DNA of 35,683 bases from Saccharomonospora iraqiensis subsp. paurometabolica YIM 90007 (GTDB taxonomy: Bacteria; Actinomycetota; Actinomycetes; Mycobacteriales; Pseudonocardiaceae), in the NCBI RefSeq assembly GCF_000231035.2, contig NZ_KI912213.1, positions 199,569 through 235,251 on the forward strand. The letters run 5' to 3'. Below, one piece after another: positions 6,967 through 15,989 of the stretch. The number at the start of each line of letters is the position of its first letter. Position 1 is the first letter of the stretch. The notes under the pieces are model-generated. The model saw only the letters and a program-made list of their open reading frames with translations. It ran no database searches and was not told the DNA's origin. Made by a program: the position numbers and the translations under genes.

Positions 6967-7539
6967 ATGTCCGTACGGATCAACCGTGTCTACACCCGGG
7001 TCGGTGACAACGGCACCACCGCACTCGGCGACGGGAGCCGCGTGCCGAAGACCCACCCCCGCCTCGGCGCCTACGCGGACGTCGACGAGACCAACTCCGT
7101 CCTCGGCGTCGCCCTGGCCACCGGTAACCTCCCCGAGGAACTCGCGACCGTGCTCCGGTCCGTGCAGAACGACCTCTTCGACGTCGGCGCCGACTTCAGC
7201 ACCCCGGTCGTGGAGAACCCCGAGTACCCGCCGCTGCGGGTGACCGAGAGCTACATCGAGCGCCTCGAGGGCTGGTGCGACGAGTTCAACGAGCGGGTCG
7301 GGAAGCTGACCTCGTTCATCCTGCCGGGCGGCACCGCCGGTGCCGCGCTGCTGCACCAGGCGCGCACCGTCGCCCGGCGCGCGGAACGCTCCGGATGGGC
7401 GTTGCTGGAGGCCGAGCCGGACACGAGCAACCCGCTCGCGGTGAAGTACCTGAACCGCCTGTCCGACCTGTTGTTCATCCTCGCCCGGGTCGCGAACCCG
7501 GACGGCGACGTCCTGTGGCGGCCCGGCGGCGAACACTGA
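6967..7539 (+). CDS. Cob(I)yrinic acid a,c-diamide / cobalamin adenosyltransferase, PduO type
   Basis: This enzyme adenosylates reduced cobalamin with ATP to give coenzyme B12 in the cytosol. It has 190 residues. Signature elements of the PduO family are the N-terminal ATP loop [20 protein letters not shown] (9-28), YADVDETNS (36-44), the helix [12 protein letters not shown] (134-145) and [15 protein letters not shown] (165-179). It sits divergently next to murA, the same arrangement as Rv1314c/murA in M. tuberculosis. The mRNA is predicted to be leaderless from TAGACT. The 3' end carries a 17-bp tandem duplication crossing the stop codon, followed by two hairpins. Adenosylcobalamin users such as methylmalonyl-CoA mutase are not in the window. 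Confidence 0.94.
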   Translation: MSVRINRVYTRVGDNGTTALGDGSRVPKTHPRLGAYADVDETNSVLGVALATGNLPEELATVLRSVQNDLFDVGADFSTPVVENPEYPPLRVTESYIERLEGWCDEFNERVGKLTSFILPGGTAGAALLHQARTVARRAERSGWALLEAEPDTSNPLAVKYLNRLSDLLFILARVANPDGDVLWRPGGEH

Positions 7540-7573
7540 CCCACGGCGAACACGGACCCACGGCGAACACCGG
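7527..7573. repeat. 17-bp tandem repeat across the adenosyltransferase stop codon
   Basis: Units at 7527-7543 and 7544-7560 differ at one base (core CGGCGAACAC then TGACCCA or GGACCCA), and a third partial unit occupies 7561-7573. The first unit contains the TGA stop. The arrangement looks like a recent slippage duplication of the gene end. Confidence 0.7.
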
Positions 7574-7626
7574 CCCGCCCGGGCCGGTCTCACCCCGGAC
7601 GCCCGCACAGGCGGGCGCTCCGGGGT
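7571..7626. terminator. Bidirectional terminator with two hairpins
   Basis: The first hairpin is CGGCCC/GGGCCG with a 4-nt loop (7571-7586). The second spans 7592-7626: ACCCCGGA plus CGCCCGC pairs with GCGGGCG plus TCCGGGGT around an ACAG loop, 15 bp with one bulged C. It lies between convergent genes and ends on the stop codon of the DUF2550 gene. There is no U-tract, as is common in actinobacteria. Confidence 0.75.
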
Positions 7627-8060
7627 CAACTCGCCCGCGGGACGCGGCGCCCCGGCGGGGAGGACTCGAGCCAGGAGAGAAAGCCGGTCAACGCGCCGGG
7701 ACCCATCGCGATCTCGACGGACCCCCGGTCGGTGGTCTCGCACCGCAACACCGTCGAACCGGCGGGGACGGCGTACGACTCGCTGCCGACCGGCTCCCGC
7801 CTGCCGGCGATCCGGAGGGAATCCCGCGGGTACACCCGGTCGGGGCCGGTCCGCAGGCTCCAGACGCGGTACCAGAGGAACTCCTCACCCCGGTAGCGGC
7901 CGATCCCCAGGTGCCACCCCGACCGCTCGCGGTCGGGATCCCAGCGCAGGGCGACGCTGACCCCGCCGTACCGGCGCATCCGCAGCCAGCGCAGCGCGTA
8001 CCAGACGGCGACGACCAGCGACCCGAGCAGGAGCACCAGGGCCAGTGTGCTGACGTCCAT
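7626..8060 (-). CDS. DUF2550 family membrane-anchored protein
   Basis: A 144-residue protein with one N-terminal membrane segment (LALVLLLGSLVVAVWYALRW, about 6-25), a basic stretch RMRRYG, then a soluble domain with RWDPDRERSGWHLGIGRYRG and LRTGPDRVYPRDSL. This is the actinobacterial DUF2550 family, which regularly follows atpC (compare Rv1312). It probably sits at the cytoplasmic membrane. A link to ATP synthase is suggested only by conserved position. It lies 27 nt after atpC and is likely co-transcribed. Its stop codon is inside the stem of a strong terminator and within a sequence resembling the core of the 21-bp repeat found elsewhere in the window. Confidence 0.85.
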   Translation of the reverse strand: MDVSTLALVLLLGSLVVAVWYALRWLRMRRYGGVSVALRWDPDRERSGWHLGIGRYRGEEFLWYRVWSLRTGPDRVYPRDSLRIAGRREPVGSESYAVPAGSTVLRCETTDRGSVEIAMGPGALTGFLSWLESSPPGRRVPRAS

Positions 8061-8087
8061 GGCACGCTCCCGCTCGTCGTCGCCGGG

Positions 8088-8453
8088 TCAGACCGATTGA
8101 CCGGCCGCCCGGAGCCGCGCGGTCGCTCTCGCGCGCTCGGCGTCGTCCGACTCGGCGAGCGCCGCACGCTCCCGGTCCACGTCGACCTCCTCACCGAGCT
8201 CCGCGGACTCGGCCAGCACGCTCACGCTGTCACTCGTGACGGACAGGAAACCCCCGTGCACCGCGGCGGTGATTGTCTCTCCGTCGGTGGTGGTCACCTT
8301 CACGATGCCGCCCTCGACGAGCTGTCCGAGGACCGGCTCGTGTCCGGCCATCACACCGATCTCGCCCTCCGTCGTCTGCGCCACGACGAAACTGGCCGTG
8401 CCCGACCACAGGCGGCGCTCCACCGCCACCAGCTCGACCGACATCTCCGCCAC
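8088..8453 (-). CDS. atpC: ATP synthase F1 epsilon subunit
   Basis: Epsilon is part of the F1 central stalk. Its beta-sandwich contacts gamma and the c-ring and its C-terminal helices can regulate ATP hydrolysis. The preferred start is GTG at 8453, giving [20 protein letters not shown] (121 residues), because AAGGAG lies 6 nt upstream and because M. tuberculosis AtpC begins with the matching MAELNVEIVAVDRNIWSG. The ATG three codons later would be too far from that site. Core motifs are [16 protein letters not shown] and VHGGFLSV. The C-terminal helix is Arg/Glu/Ala-rich. It lies 124 nt after atpD, the largest gap among the F1 genes, with a hairpin in between. Confidence 0.95.
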   Translation of the reverse strand: MAEMSVELVAVERRLWSGTASFVVAQTTEGEIGVMAGHEPVLGQLVEGGIVKVTTTDGETITAAVHGGFLSVTSDSVSVLAESAELGEEVDVDRERAALAESDDAERARATARLRAAGQSV

Positions 8454-8530
8454 GAAGTTCTCCTTCTCGTCCCGCGTTCCGCCCAGTGTAGCCGGGCGCA
8501 CCGGCGCATCGGCACGCCGGTGAGACACGA

Positions 8531-8568
8531 ACGACGGGGCACTTCCATCCCTGGATGCGCCCCGCCGT
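8531..8568 (-). other. Hairpin between atpD and atpC
   Basis: CGGGGC (8535-8540) pairs with GCCCCG (8559-8564), extended past one A-C mismatch by ACG (8531-8533)/CGT (8566-8568). ATCC/GGAT can pair inside the loop. It sits 10 nt after the atpD stop on the minus strand. It may reduce read-through into atpC or stabilise upstream mRNA. No U-tract follows. Confidence 0.5.
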
Positions 8569-8577
8569 CCGCGGAAC

Positions 8578-10008
<1,431 letters not shown>

Positions 10009-10929
10009 TTACACATCACTTCCTGTGGCGGCGAGTGCGTTGACCCCACCGACGATTTCGCTGATCTCCTGGGTGATCTGCGCCTGGCGGGCCTGGTTCG
10101 CCTGGCGGCTGTAGGTTTCGACGAGCTCACTGGCGTTGTCCGACGCCGACTTCATCGCGTTGCGCTGCGCCGCCAGCTCGGAAGCCGCCGATTCCAGCAG
10201 CGCGGCGAAGATCCGCGTGTTGATGTACTTCGGCAGGATCGCGCCCAGCAACTGGTCGGCGTTCGGCTCGAACTCGTACGCGGGCGGGATGCTCTCCTCC
10301 CGCGTGTACTCCACCTCGAGCGGGGCGATGCGCTTGGCCACCGGTGTCTGGGTGAGCATCGACCGGAACTCGGTGTAGACGATGTGCAGCTCGTCCACAC
10401 CTCGCACACCCTCGGCACCGGCCCCGTCCTCGGCGCCGGCCATGAACTCGCCGACCAGCGTCTCGCCGACCTCGGCGGCATTCTCGTAGCCCGGCTTCTG
10501 CGAGAAGCCGGTCCACTGCCCCGCGATCTCGCGGTTGCGGAAGGTGTAGTAGTTCACGCCCTTGTTGCCGATGACATAGAGCTGGGGTTGCTTTCCCTGC
10601 TCCCGCAGCAGCGCCAGCAGCTCCTCGGTGGCACGCAGCACGTTGGCGTTGTAGCCCCCGACCAGACCCCGGTCACTGGTGACCACGAGGACCGCGACCC
10701 GTTCCGGGTTCGGCCGCTCGACCAGCAACGGGTGGTCGAGGCTGGTCGACGCGCCCGCCAGTGCGGAGAGCACGTTGGTGATCTCCGAGGCGTACGGGCG
10801 CGCGGACTCCACCCTCGCCTGCGCCTTGCTGATGCGCGACGTGGCGATGAGCTCCATCGCCTTGGTGATCTTCCCGATCGACTTGGTGGCCCGGACCTTC
10901 TGCCGGAGCTCACGGAGCTGCGCAGTCAT
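10009..10929 (-). CDS. atpG: ATP synthase F1 gamma subunit
   Basis: Rotor shaft of F1, linking the c-ring to the alpha3beta3 head. It has 306 residues. The N-terminal coiled-coil strand [20 protein letters not shown] and C-terminal helix [20 protein letters not shown] are typical, as is [13 protein letters not shown] in the middle. A segment [18 protein letters not shown] (about 190-207) is an extra hydrophilic loop compared with proteobacterial gamma. Actinobacterial gamma subunits carry an insertion of this kind, discussed in mycobacteria as affecting coupling and ATP hydrolysis. It lies 7 nt after atpA. Confidence 0.98.
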   Translation of the reverse strand: MTAQLRELRQKVRATKSIGKITKAMELIATSRISKAQARVESARPYASEITNVLSALAGASTSLDHPLLVERPNPERVAVLVVTSDRGLVGGYNANVLRATEELLALLREQGKQPQLYVIGNKGVNYYTFRNREIAGQWTGFSQKPGYENAAEVGETLVGEFMAGAEDGAGAEGVRGVDELHIVYTEFRSMLTQTPVAKRIAPLEVEYTREESIPPAYEFEPNADQLLGAILPKYINTRIFAALLESAASELAAQRNAMKSASDNASELVETYSRQANQARQAQITQEISEIVGGVNALAATGSDV

Positions 10930-10936
10930 GGGACGC

Positions 10937-12583
10937 CTACTTCTCCTGCTCGGCGGAGCGGTGCACCTTCACGGACTCCTGACCCACCTTGCCGGCGTCC
11001 ATCGGATCGACCGACTCGTCGCCGACCAGGGAGGTGCCCTCCGAGGTGGTGAACTCCTTCTTGAACTCGTTCACCGCGGCGACCGTCCGGTCGGCCAGCT
11101 CGTCGGTCCACTGACCCTTCTCCCGGATCTCGCTGAGCACCCCGGCGTCCTTGTGCCGGAGGGTGTCCAGGAACTCGCTGTTGAACCGGGCGGTGTCGTC
11201 GACGGGAACGTCGTCGAAATGTCCGTTGGTGCCCAGGTACACCGTCACGACCTGCTGCTCGACCGGGACCGGCGCGTACTGCGGCTGCTTGAGCAGCTCG
11301 TACAGCCGGGCACCGCGGTCCAGCTGCGCCTTCGACGCGGCGTCCAGGTCGGAGGCGAACGCGGAGAACGCCTTGAGCTCCTCGTACTGGGACAGGTCGA
11401 TCCGCAGCGACCCGGCGACCTTCTTCATCGCCTTGATCTGCGCGTCACCGCCGACCCGGGAGACCGACGTGGTGACGTCGACCGCGGGCCGCTGCCCGGA
11501 GTTGAACAGGTCCGACTGGAAGAAGCACTGCCCGTCGGTGATCGAGATGACGTTCGTGGGGATGTAGGCCGAGATGTCGTTGGCCTTGGTCTCGATCACC
11601 GGCAGGCCGGTCAGCGAGCCACCACCCAGTTCGTCCGACAGCTTCGCGCACCGCTCCAGCAGGCGGGAGTGCAGGTAGAAGACGTCACCGGGGTAGGCCT
11701 CCCGGCCCGGCGGACGACGCAGCAGCAGCGAGATCGCACGGTACGCCTCGGCCTGCTTGGTGAGGTCGTCGAACACGACCAGCACGTGCTTGCCGTCGTA
11801 CATCCAGTGCTGCCCCAGCGCGGAGCCCGAGTAGGGCGCCAGCCACTTGTAGCCCGCCGAGTCCGACGCCGGCGCCGCGACGATGGTCGTGTACTCCATC
11901 GCGCCCGCGTCCTCCAGGGACTTGCGCACCGCCGCGATCGTCGAGCCCTTCTGGCCGATCGCGACGTAGATGCAGCGCACCTGCTTGGCGGGGTCGCCGC
12001 TCTCCCAGTTCTCCTTCTGGTTGATGATCGTGTCGACGCAGACCGCCGTCTTGCCGGTCTTGCGGTCACCGATCACCAGCTGGCGCTGTCCCCGGCCGAT
12101 CGGGGTCATGGAGTCGATCGCCGTGATGCCGGTCTGCAGCGGCTCGTCCACCGGCTGCCGCTCGACGACCGAGGCGGCCTGCAGCTCCAGCGCCCGGCGC
12201 TCCGTCGACTCGATGTCGCCCAGGCCGTCGATCGGCTTTCCGAGCGGGTCGATGACACGGCCGAGGAAGTTCTCCCCGACCGGGACCGACAGGATCCGGC
12301 CGGTGCGCTTGACCTCCTGGCCCTCCTCGACCGAGTTGAAGTCACCGAGGATCACGACACCGATCTGGCGCGGGTCGAGGTTCTGGGCGACGCCGAGGAT
12401 GCCGCCGGGGAATTCCAGCAGCTCGTTGGCCATGGTGGACGGCAGCCCCTCGACGTGGGCCACACCGTCGCCGGTGTCGACGACGACGCCGACCTCTTCC
12501 CGGCTCACGTCCGGGGAATAACTCGAGACGTAGTTCTCGATCGCGTTGGCGACCTCATCCGAGGAGATCGTCAGCTCCGCCAT
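10937..12583 (-). CDS. atpA: ATP synthase F1 alpha subunit
   Basis: Non-catalytic nucleotide-binding subunit of F1, 548 residues, three copies per enzyme. Walker [10 protein letters not shown] lies at 172-180, and [20 protein letters not shown] (96-115) and [10 protein letters not shown] are typical. The protein is longer than the E. coli homologue because of a C-terminal tail of about 35 residues (after the [19 protein letters not shown] segment, ending [19 protein letters not shown]). Actinobacterial alpha subunits are known to have such an extension, linked in mycobacteria to suppressed ATP hydrolysis. It follows atpH by 63 nt. Confidence 0.99.
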   Translation of the reverse strand: MAELTISSDEVANAIENYVSSYSPDVSREEVGVVVDTGDGVAHVEGLPSTMANELLEFPGGILGVAQNLDPRQIGVVILGDFNSVEEGQEVKRTGRILSVPVGENFLGRVIDPLGKPIDGLGDIESTERRALELQAASVVERQPVDEPLQTGITAIDSMTPIGRGQRQLVIGDRKTGKTAVCVDTIINQKENWESGDPAKQVRCIYVAIGQKGSTIAAVRKSLEDAGAMEYTTIVAAPASDSAGYKWLAPYSGSALGQHWMYDGKHVLVVFDDLTKQAEAYRAISLLLRRPPGREAYPGDVFYLHSRLLERCAKLSDELGGGSLTGLPVIETKANDISAYIPTNVISITDGQCFFQSDLFNSGQRPAVDVTTSVSRVGGDAQIKAMKKVAGSLRIDLSQYEELKAFSAFASDLDAASKAQLDRGARLYELLKQPQYAPVPVEQQVVTVYLGTNGHFDDVPVDDTARFNSEFLDTLRHKDAGVLSEIREKGQWTDELADRTVAAVNEFKKEFTTSEGTSLVGDESVDPMDAGKVGQESVKVHRSAEQEK

Positions 12584-12646
12584 GTCGTTCCCGCTCTCAC
12601 TTCGTTCTTGCCAGTCTGCAAAGTATGTGTCATGTGCCCGGCCCGC

Positions 12647-13468
12647 TCACCCGGCGAGTTGCCTGCGCACCGCGTCCAACCGGCCGGCGGCACTGCCGTC
12701 GATCACCTCGTCACCGACCCGCACGACCAGTCCCGCGCCGAGCTCCGGATCGAGCGCCACATGCAGGGCGATCGGCCGGTCGTACACCCGGCCCAGTTGT
12801 GCGGCCAGTCGTTCCCGCTGTTCGGCGGTCAGCTCGGTCGCACTGGTGACCCGGGCCACCGCCCGGTCCCGGCGTGCCGCGGCCATCTCGACGAGGCCGT
12901 CGACACTCTCCGCGACGGACCGCCCACCGGGCCGCAGCACCACCTGCTCCAGGAGCACCTTGCTGATCGGGTCGACCTTGTCGGCCACGAGCTGGCGGAC
13001 CAGCCCCCGTTTCGCCTCGGCGGAGGCCGACCGGTCACCCAGCACACGCTCCAGCTCCGGCCTGTTCACCAGGATACGGGCGAAGCGGAACAGCTCGTCC
13101 TCGACGGTGTCGAGCTTGTCCGCCTTCTCCGCGCCGACGAGCAGCGCCGTGCGGCCGAGGTGCTCCACCCCGTCGAGGAGCTCACGGGGGTTCGACCACC
13201 GGCTGCCGACCACGGTCTGCAGCACCGTCAGCGCGGGGCCGGAGATCTTGTCCCGCAGCAGGGAGTCGACCAGCCGCTTGCGGGCCTCCGGGTCCGTCGA
13301 GCCGTCCGAGACGGCCCGGCGGAGCCCGCTCTCCCCGGTGAGCAGGTCCACCACGGAGAGCAGCTCTTCCCCGACGGCGGACGGGTCGGAGCCCGCGTCG
13401 CCGAGCACCTCGTCGAGACGGTTCCCGGCGAAGTCCAGAGCCTCACGGCTCGCGGCATGCAGCGTCAT
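12647..13468 (-). CDS. atpH: ATP synthase F1 delta subunit (unfused)
   Basis: Delta connects the peripheral stalk (b subunits) to the top of F1. The 273 residues start MTLHAASREALDFAGNRLDE. This is larger than the roughly 180-residue E. coli delta but normal for Streptomyces-type actinobacteria. The C-terminal OSCP/delta signature VTSATELTAEQRERLAAQLG and the LDPELGAGLVVRVGDEVIDG strand pair are present. In Mycobacterium the homologous gene is a b-delta fusion. Here delta stands alone, which argues against a mycobacterial origin. It is 8 nt after atpF. Confidence 0.97.
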   Translation of the reverse strand: MTLHAASREALDFAGNRLDEVLGDAGSDPSAVGEELLSVVDLLTGESGLRRAVSDGSTDPEARKRLVDSLLRDKISGPALTVLQTVVGSRWSNPRELLDGVEHLGRTALLVGAEKADKLDTVEDELFRFARILVNRPELERVLGDRSASAEAKRGLVRQLVADKVDPISKVLLEQVVLRPGGRSVAESVDGLVEMAAARRDRAVARVTSATELTAEQRERLAAQLGRVYDRPIALHVALDPELGAGLVVRVGDEVIDGSAAGRLDAVRRQLAG

Positions 13469-13476
13469 CCAGCGAC

Positions 13477-14022
13477 CTACTTCCTTGCTCCGGCCGAACC
13501 GTTGCCACTGGCGTCGAGCTCGTCGAGGAACCGGTCGACGGTGCCCCGACGACGGGCCTCGTCCTCGAGGGACTCACCGACGATGCGACCGGCCAGGGTG
13601 ACGGCGTTGCGCCCGAGCTCCTCGCGGAGTTCGGCCACCAGCTGGGCCCGCTGGGCCTGGAGCTGGGCCTCACCCTGCGCGACGATCCGGCGCGCCTCCT
13701 CCTCGGCCTGCCCGCGCAGTTCCTCCCTGATCTGTTCGGCCTCCGCCCGCGCGTCGTCGCGGATCTTGGCGGCCTCACCACGGGCCTCGGCCAGCTGCGC
13801 CTTGTAGTGCGCCAGCGCCTGCTCGGCCTCGGCCTGTGCCTTCTCGGCCTTCTCGATACCGCCCTCGATCTTGGCTGCCCGCTCCTCGTAGAGCTTCTCG
13901 AAGCGCGGCTTCACGAACTTCGTGATGACGAACAGCAGCAGGAGGAAAGCGACAAGACCGATGATGATCTCGGATACGTGCGGAAGAACAGGGTTGTACT
14001 CTGCTTCCTGCGCCAGAATCAT
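13477..14022 (-). CDS. atpF: ATP synthase Fo b subunit
   Basis: Peripheral-stalk subunit of Fo with one N-terminal membrane helix and a long cytosolic coiled coil. The ATG at 14022 is preferred (MILAQEAEYNPVLPHVSEII, 181 residues) because GGAG lies 6 nt upstream. A GTG at 14034, four codons earlier, lacks such a site. The membrane helix IIIGLVAFLLLLFVITKFV is followed by an Ala/Glu/Arg-rich coiled coil (EERAAKIEGGIEKAEKAQAE onward) to about residue 150. It lies between atpE (49 nt) and atpH (8 nt). Confidence 0.96.
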   Translation of the reverse strand: MILAQEAEYNPVLPHVSEIIIGLVAFLLLLFVITKFVKPRFEKLYEERAAKIEGGIEKAEKAQAEAEQALAHYKAQLAEARGEAAKIRDDARAEAEQIREELRGQAEEEARRIVAQGEAQLQAQRAQLVAELREELGRNAVTLAGRIVGESLEDEARRRGTVDRFLDELDASGNGSAGARK

Positions 14023-14071
14023 CGCCGTCTCCACTTCGTCTGGTTACTCACAGCCCGTGCGGGTGAACCCG

Positions 14072-14320
14072 TCACGCGAGGAAGAAGAGAACGAACCCGA
14101 GCAGCGCGAGCACCTCGACCAGGGCGAACGTGGTGAACGCGATGTTCATCAGTTTGCCCTGCGCCTCGGGCTGACGCGCGGTGCCGCTGATGACCGACGA
14201 GAAGATCATCCCGACGCCGATACCACCACCGATGGCACCGAGGCCGTAGCCGATGACGGCCAGACCGGAGTTGATGTCGGTCTCGGCGGCCTGCTGGGCA
14301 AGAAGCATGGAGCTGCTCAC
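14072..14320 (-). CDS. atpE: ATP synthase Fo c subunit
   Basis: Proteolipid forming the proton-driven c-ring. It has 82 residues from the GTG at 14320, supported by AAAGGG 7 nt upstream; an ATG four codons later is too far away. The first hydrophobic hairpin arm [20 protein letters not shown] has the Gly-rich packing motif. The polar loop is ARQPEAQGK. The second arm [16 protein letters not shown] carries the proton-binding Glu69, equivalent to Glu61 of the mycobacterial subunit targeted by bedaquiline. It is 113 nt downstream of atpB. Confidence 0.98.
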   Translation of the reverse strand: MSSSMLLAQQAAETDINSGLAVIGYGLGAIGGGIGVGMIFSSVISGTARQPEAQGKLMNIAFTTFALVEVLALLGFVLFFLA

Positions 14321-14433
14321 GTGAATTCCCTTTCCAACTTCGTCCGTGTTCGGTTAACGGAGGTTTTGCCTGGGTGTCGAAGGATCGCCACCTCCGCGTC
14401 GTTGCGCGTCGGCGACGGCTCCACCGGGGAGGA

Positions 14434-15216
14434 CTAGTGCGACTCGGCCAGCGCCGCCCCGATGTAGTTGGCCGACAACAACGCGAAGATGAACGCCTGG
14501 ATCACCATGATGAGCGCCTCGATGAACGTCACCGCCAGCGCTCCCGCGAACGAGAAGGCGGAGATCACGCTGAGGAAGCCGCCACCGTGCAGCAGCAGGT
14601 ACTCCGCGGAGACCGCGAACAGCATGATGAGCAGGTGGCCCGCGAACATCGCGGCGAACACCCGGATCGCCAGCGTGATCGGGTTCATGATGAACTTCGT
14701 GAAGAACTCGATCGGTGCGAGCAGGAGGTACACCGGCTTCGGCGCCCCCGGCGGGAACAGCTGGTTCTTCAGGTATGCCCCGACCCCGTGCTTGCGGATC
14801 CCCGCGTAGTGGTACACGGGGTAGACCACCAGCGCCGAGAGCGCGAGCGGGAACCCGATGTGCGACATCGTCGGGAACTGCAGGATCGGCACGATCCCGA
14901 AGAGGTTGTTCACCAGGATGAAGGTGAACAGCGTCAGGATCAGCGGAACGAAGCGGAGGAAGTCGCCCGCGCCGATCTGCTCCCGCGCGATGTTGTTGCG
15001 TCCGAAGTCGTAGAGGGACTCGGCGAGGAACTGGCCCTTACCCGGCACCACGCTCATCTTCCGGGTGGTCAGCAGGAAGAAGCCTGCGATGATGACCACC
15101 GACAGCACGGCGAGCACCATGGGCTTGGTGATCCCGGCGAAGATCGGCGGCAGATCGAAGGCCTCCGCCGTCGGCGGCGTGAATTCGTCACCCGCGGCTC
15201 GTACCAGCGCGCCCAA
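14434..15216 (-). CDS. atpB: ATP synthase Fo a subunit (TTG start)
   Basis: Stator channel of Fo, 260 residues with about six membrane helices. The essential Arg185 is in PITLAIRVFAAMFAGHLLIM, next to the c-ring. Family segments include SLYDFGRNNIA and FIEALIMVIQAFIFALLSANY. The start codon is TTG, which is rare, but AAGGAG lies 5-6 nt upstream and there is no ATG, GTG or TTG alternative before the first membrane helix, so it is well supported. A leader of about 200 nt separates it from atpI and contains a 7-bp hairpin and a possible internal promoter. Confidence 0.96.
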   Translation of the reverse strand: MGALVRAAGDEFTPPTAEAFDLPPIFAGITKPMVLAVLSVVIIAGFFLLTTRKMSVVPGKGQFLAESLYDFGRNNIAREQIGAGDFLRFVPLILTLFTFILVNNLFGIVPILQFPTMSHIGFPLALSALVVYPVYHYAGIRKHGVGAYLKNQLFPPGAPKPVYLLLAPIEFFTKFIMNPITLAIRVFAAMFAGHLLIMLFAVSAEYLLLHGGGFLSVISAFSFAGALAVTFIEALIMVIQAFIFALLSANYIGAALAESH

Positions 15217-15317
15217 CTGGGCTCCTTCCGGTTCTCCCGGCCGGCGTTCACTCCGCCGGGGGAATCGTCACAAACCTGGACTTAACGTACCGGATACGAC
15301 TCCGGCACCGTGCAGGG

Positions 15318-15336
15318 CATCCCCCGCACGGGGATG
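15318..15336 (-). other. Hairpin in the atpI-atpB spacer
   Basis: CATCCCC (15318-15324) and GGGGATG (15330-15336) form a perfect 7-bp stem with a 5-nt loop, about midway between atpI and atpB. It may be a partial terminator or an mRNA-processing structure. No U-tract is present. Confidence 0.45.
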
Positions 15337-15349
15337 GGACCTGGCGCGG

Positions 15350-15355
15350 ACCCTA
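15350..15355 (-). promoter_or_regulatory. Possible -10 box for an atpB promoter
   Basis: TAGGGT on the minus strand, 134 nt before the atpB start and upstream of the hairpin at 15318-15336. No convincing -35. A dedicated atp promoter after atpI would explain the 208-nt spacer, but this is a weak call. Confidence 0.25.
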
Positions 15356-15424
15356 CCAGGAGCGTCCGGCAAGCCGTACGCCCGTACTCCTGATTCGTCC
15401 CGATCGACGGCGGCGCCGCCTCTT

Positions 15425-15958
15425 TCACTCCATGGAGTGAGACGACGGGGCCGACCGGGTGGTCGGGACGACGATCGTCGGTGTGCGCGTGCGCAGGAAC
15501 GCGACGACCTCCCCGGCCGCCCAGGCCACCACGGCCACCAGCATGCCGAAGGCCAGGGCGGGACGGCTGACCGTGTCCACGCCGTCGAGCACCAGCATGA
15601 CCAGCAGCAGTGCCGCCATCTTGATCCCGTAGCCACCCAGGGCGAACCCCAGCAGCGCGTTCACGGGTCGGCGCGCGGCCAGCCGCATCATCATGAGGGT
15701 GACCAGCGCCGAGCCGAAGCCCAGCACGACCCCGAACCCGGCACCGGCGAGCCCCGGCCCGCCCGCCACGAGAGTGGCGATCGCCACAGTGATCAGCGAC
15801 GTCGGCACGGCCAGCCGCAGCCCCCAGCGCAGCATCGCCGCGGCCAGCGCGTACACCGAGCGCGCGTGCTCGGCGGCCACCTCGGCGTCGGTGTCCCGGT
15901 CCCCGGTCACCGCGTCGTCGCCTCCGCTCACGTCGGGCACCCCGCTCGTTCCACTCAT
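15425..15958 (-). CDS. atpI: AtpI-like ATP synthase accessory membrane protein
   Basis: A 177-residue membrane protein in the usual atpI place, upstream of atpB (compare Rv1303). The N-terminus is acidic and hydrophilic (MSGTSGVPDVSGGDDAVTGD). Four hydrophobic segments follow: LRLAVPTSLITVAIATLVAG, AGAGFGVVLGFGSALVTLMM, FALGGYGIKMAALLLVMLVL and ALAFGMLVAVVAWAAGEVVA. AtpI proteins are thought to aid c-ring assembly or Mg2+ supply. ATG at 15958 is chosen: a GGAGGAG lies 12 nt upstream, while an alternative GTG at 16003 overlaps wecA and has no ribosome site. It starts 31 nt after the wecA stop. Confidence 0.8.
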   Translation of the reverse strand: MSGTSGVPDVSGGDDAVTGDRDTDAEVAAEHARSVYALAAAMLRWGLRLAVPTSLITVAIATLVAGGPGLAGAGFGVVLGFGSALVTLMMMRLAARRPVNALLGFALGGYGIKMAALLLVMLVLDGVDTVSRPALAFGMLVAVVAWAAGEVVAFLRTRTPTIVVPTTRSAPSSHSME

Positions 15959-15989
15959 GGCTGTCGTCCGCTCCTCCGTCCGCTCCAGA

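Noticed and set aside
12647-14022. b-delta fusion as in Mycobacterium
   Set aside because: atpF and atpH are separate genes with their own stop and start 8 nt apart. No frameshift is needed.
14374-15285. Plus-strand frame of 303 codons rich in Arg/Glu/His/Gln
   Set aside because: It is fully antisense to atpB, whose motifs are certain. Such frames arise from GC-rich codon use.
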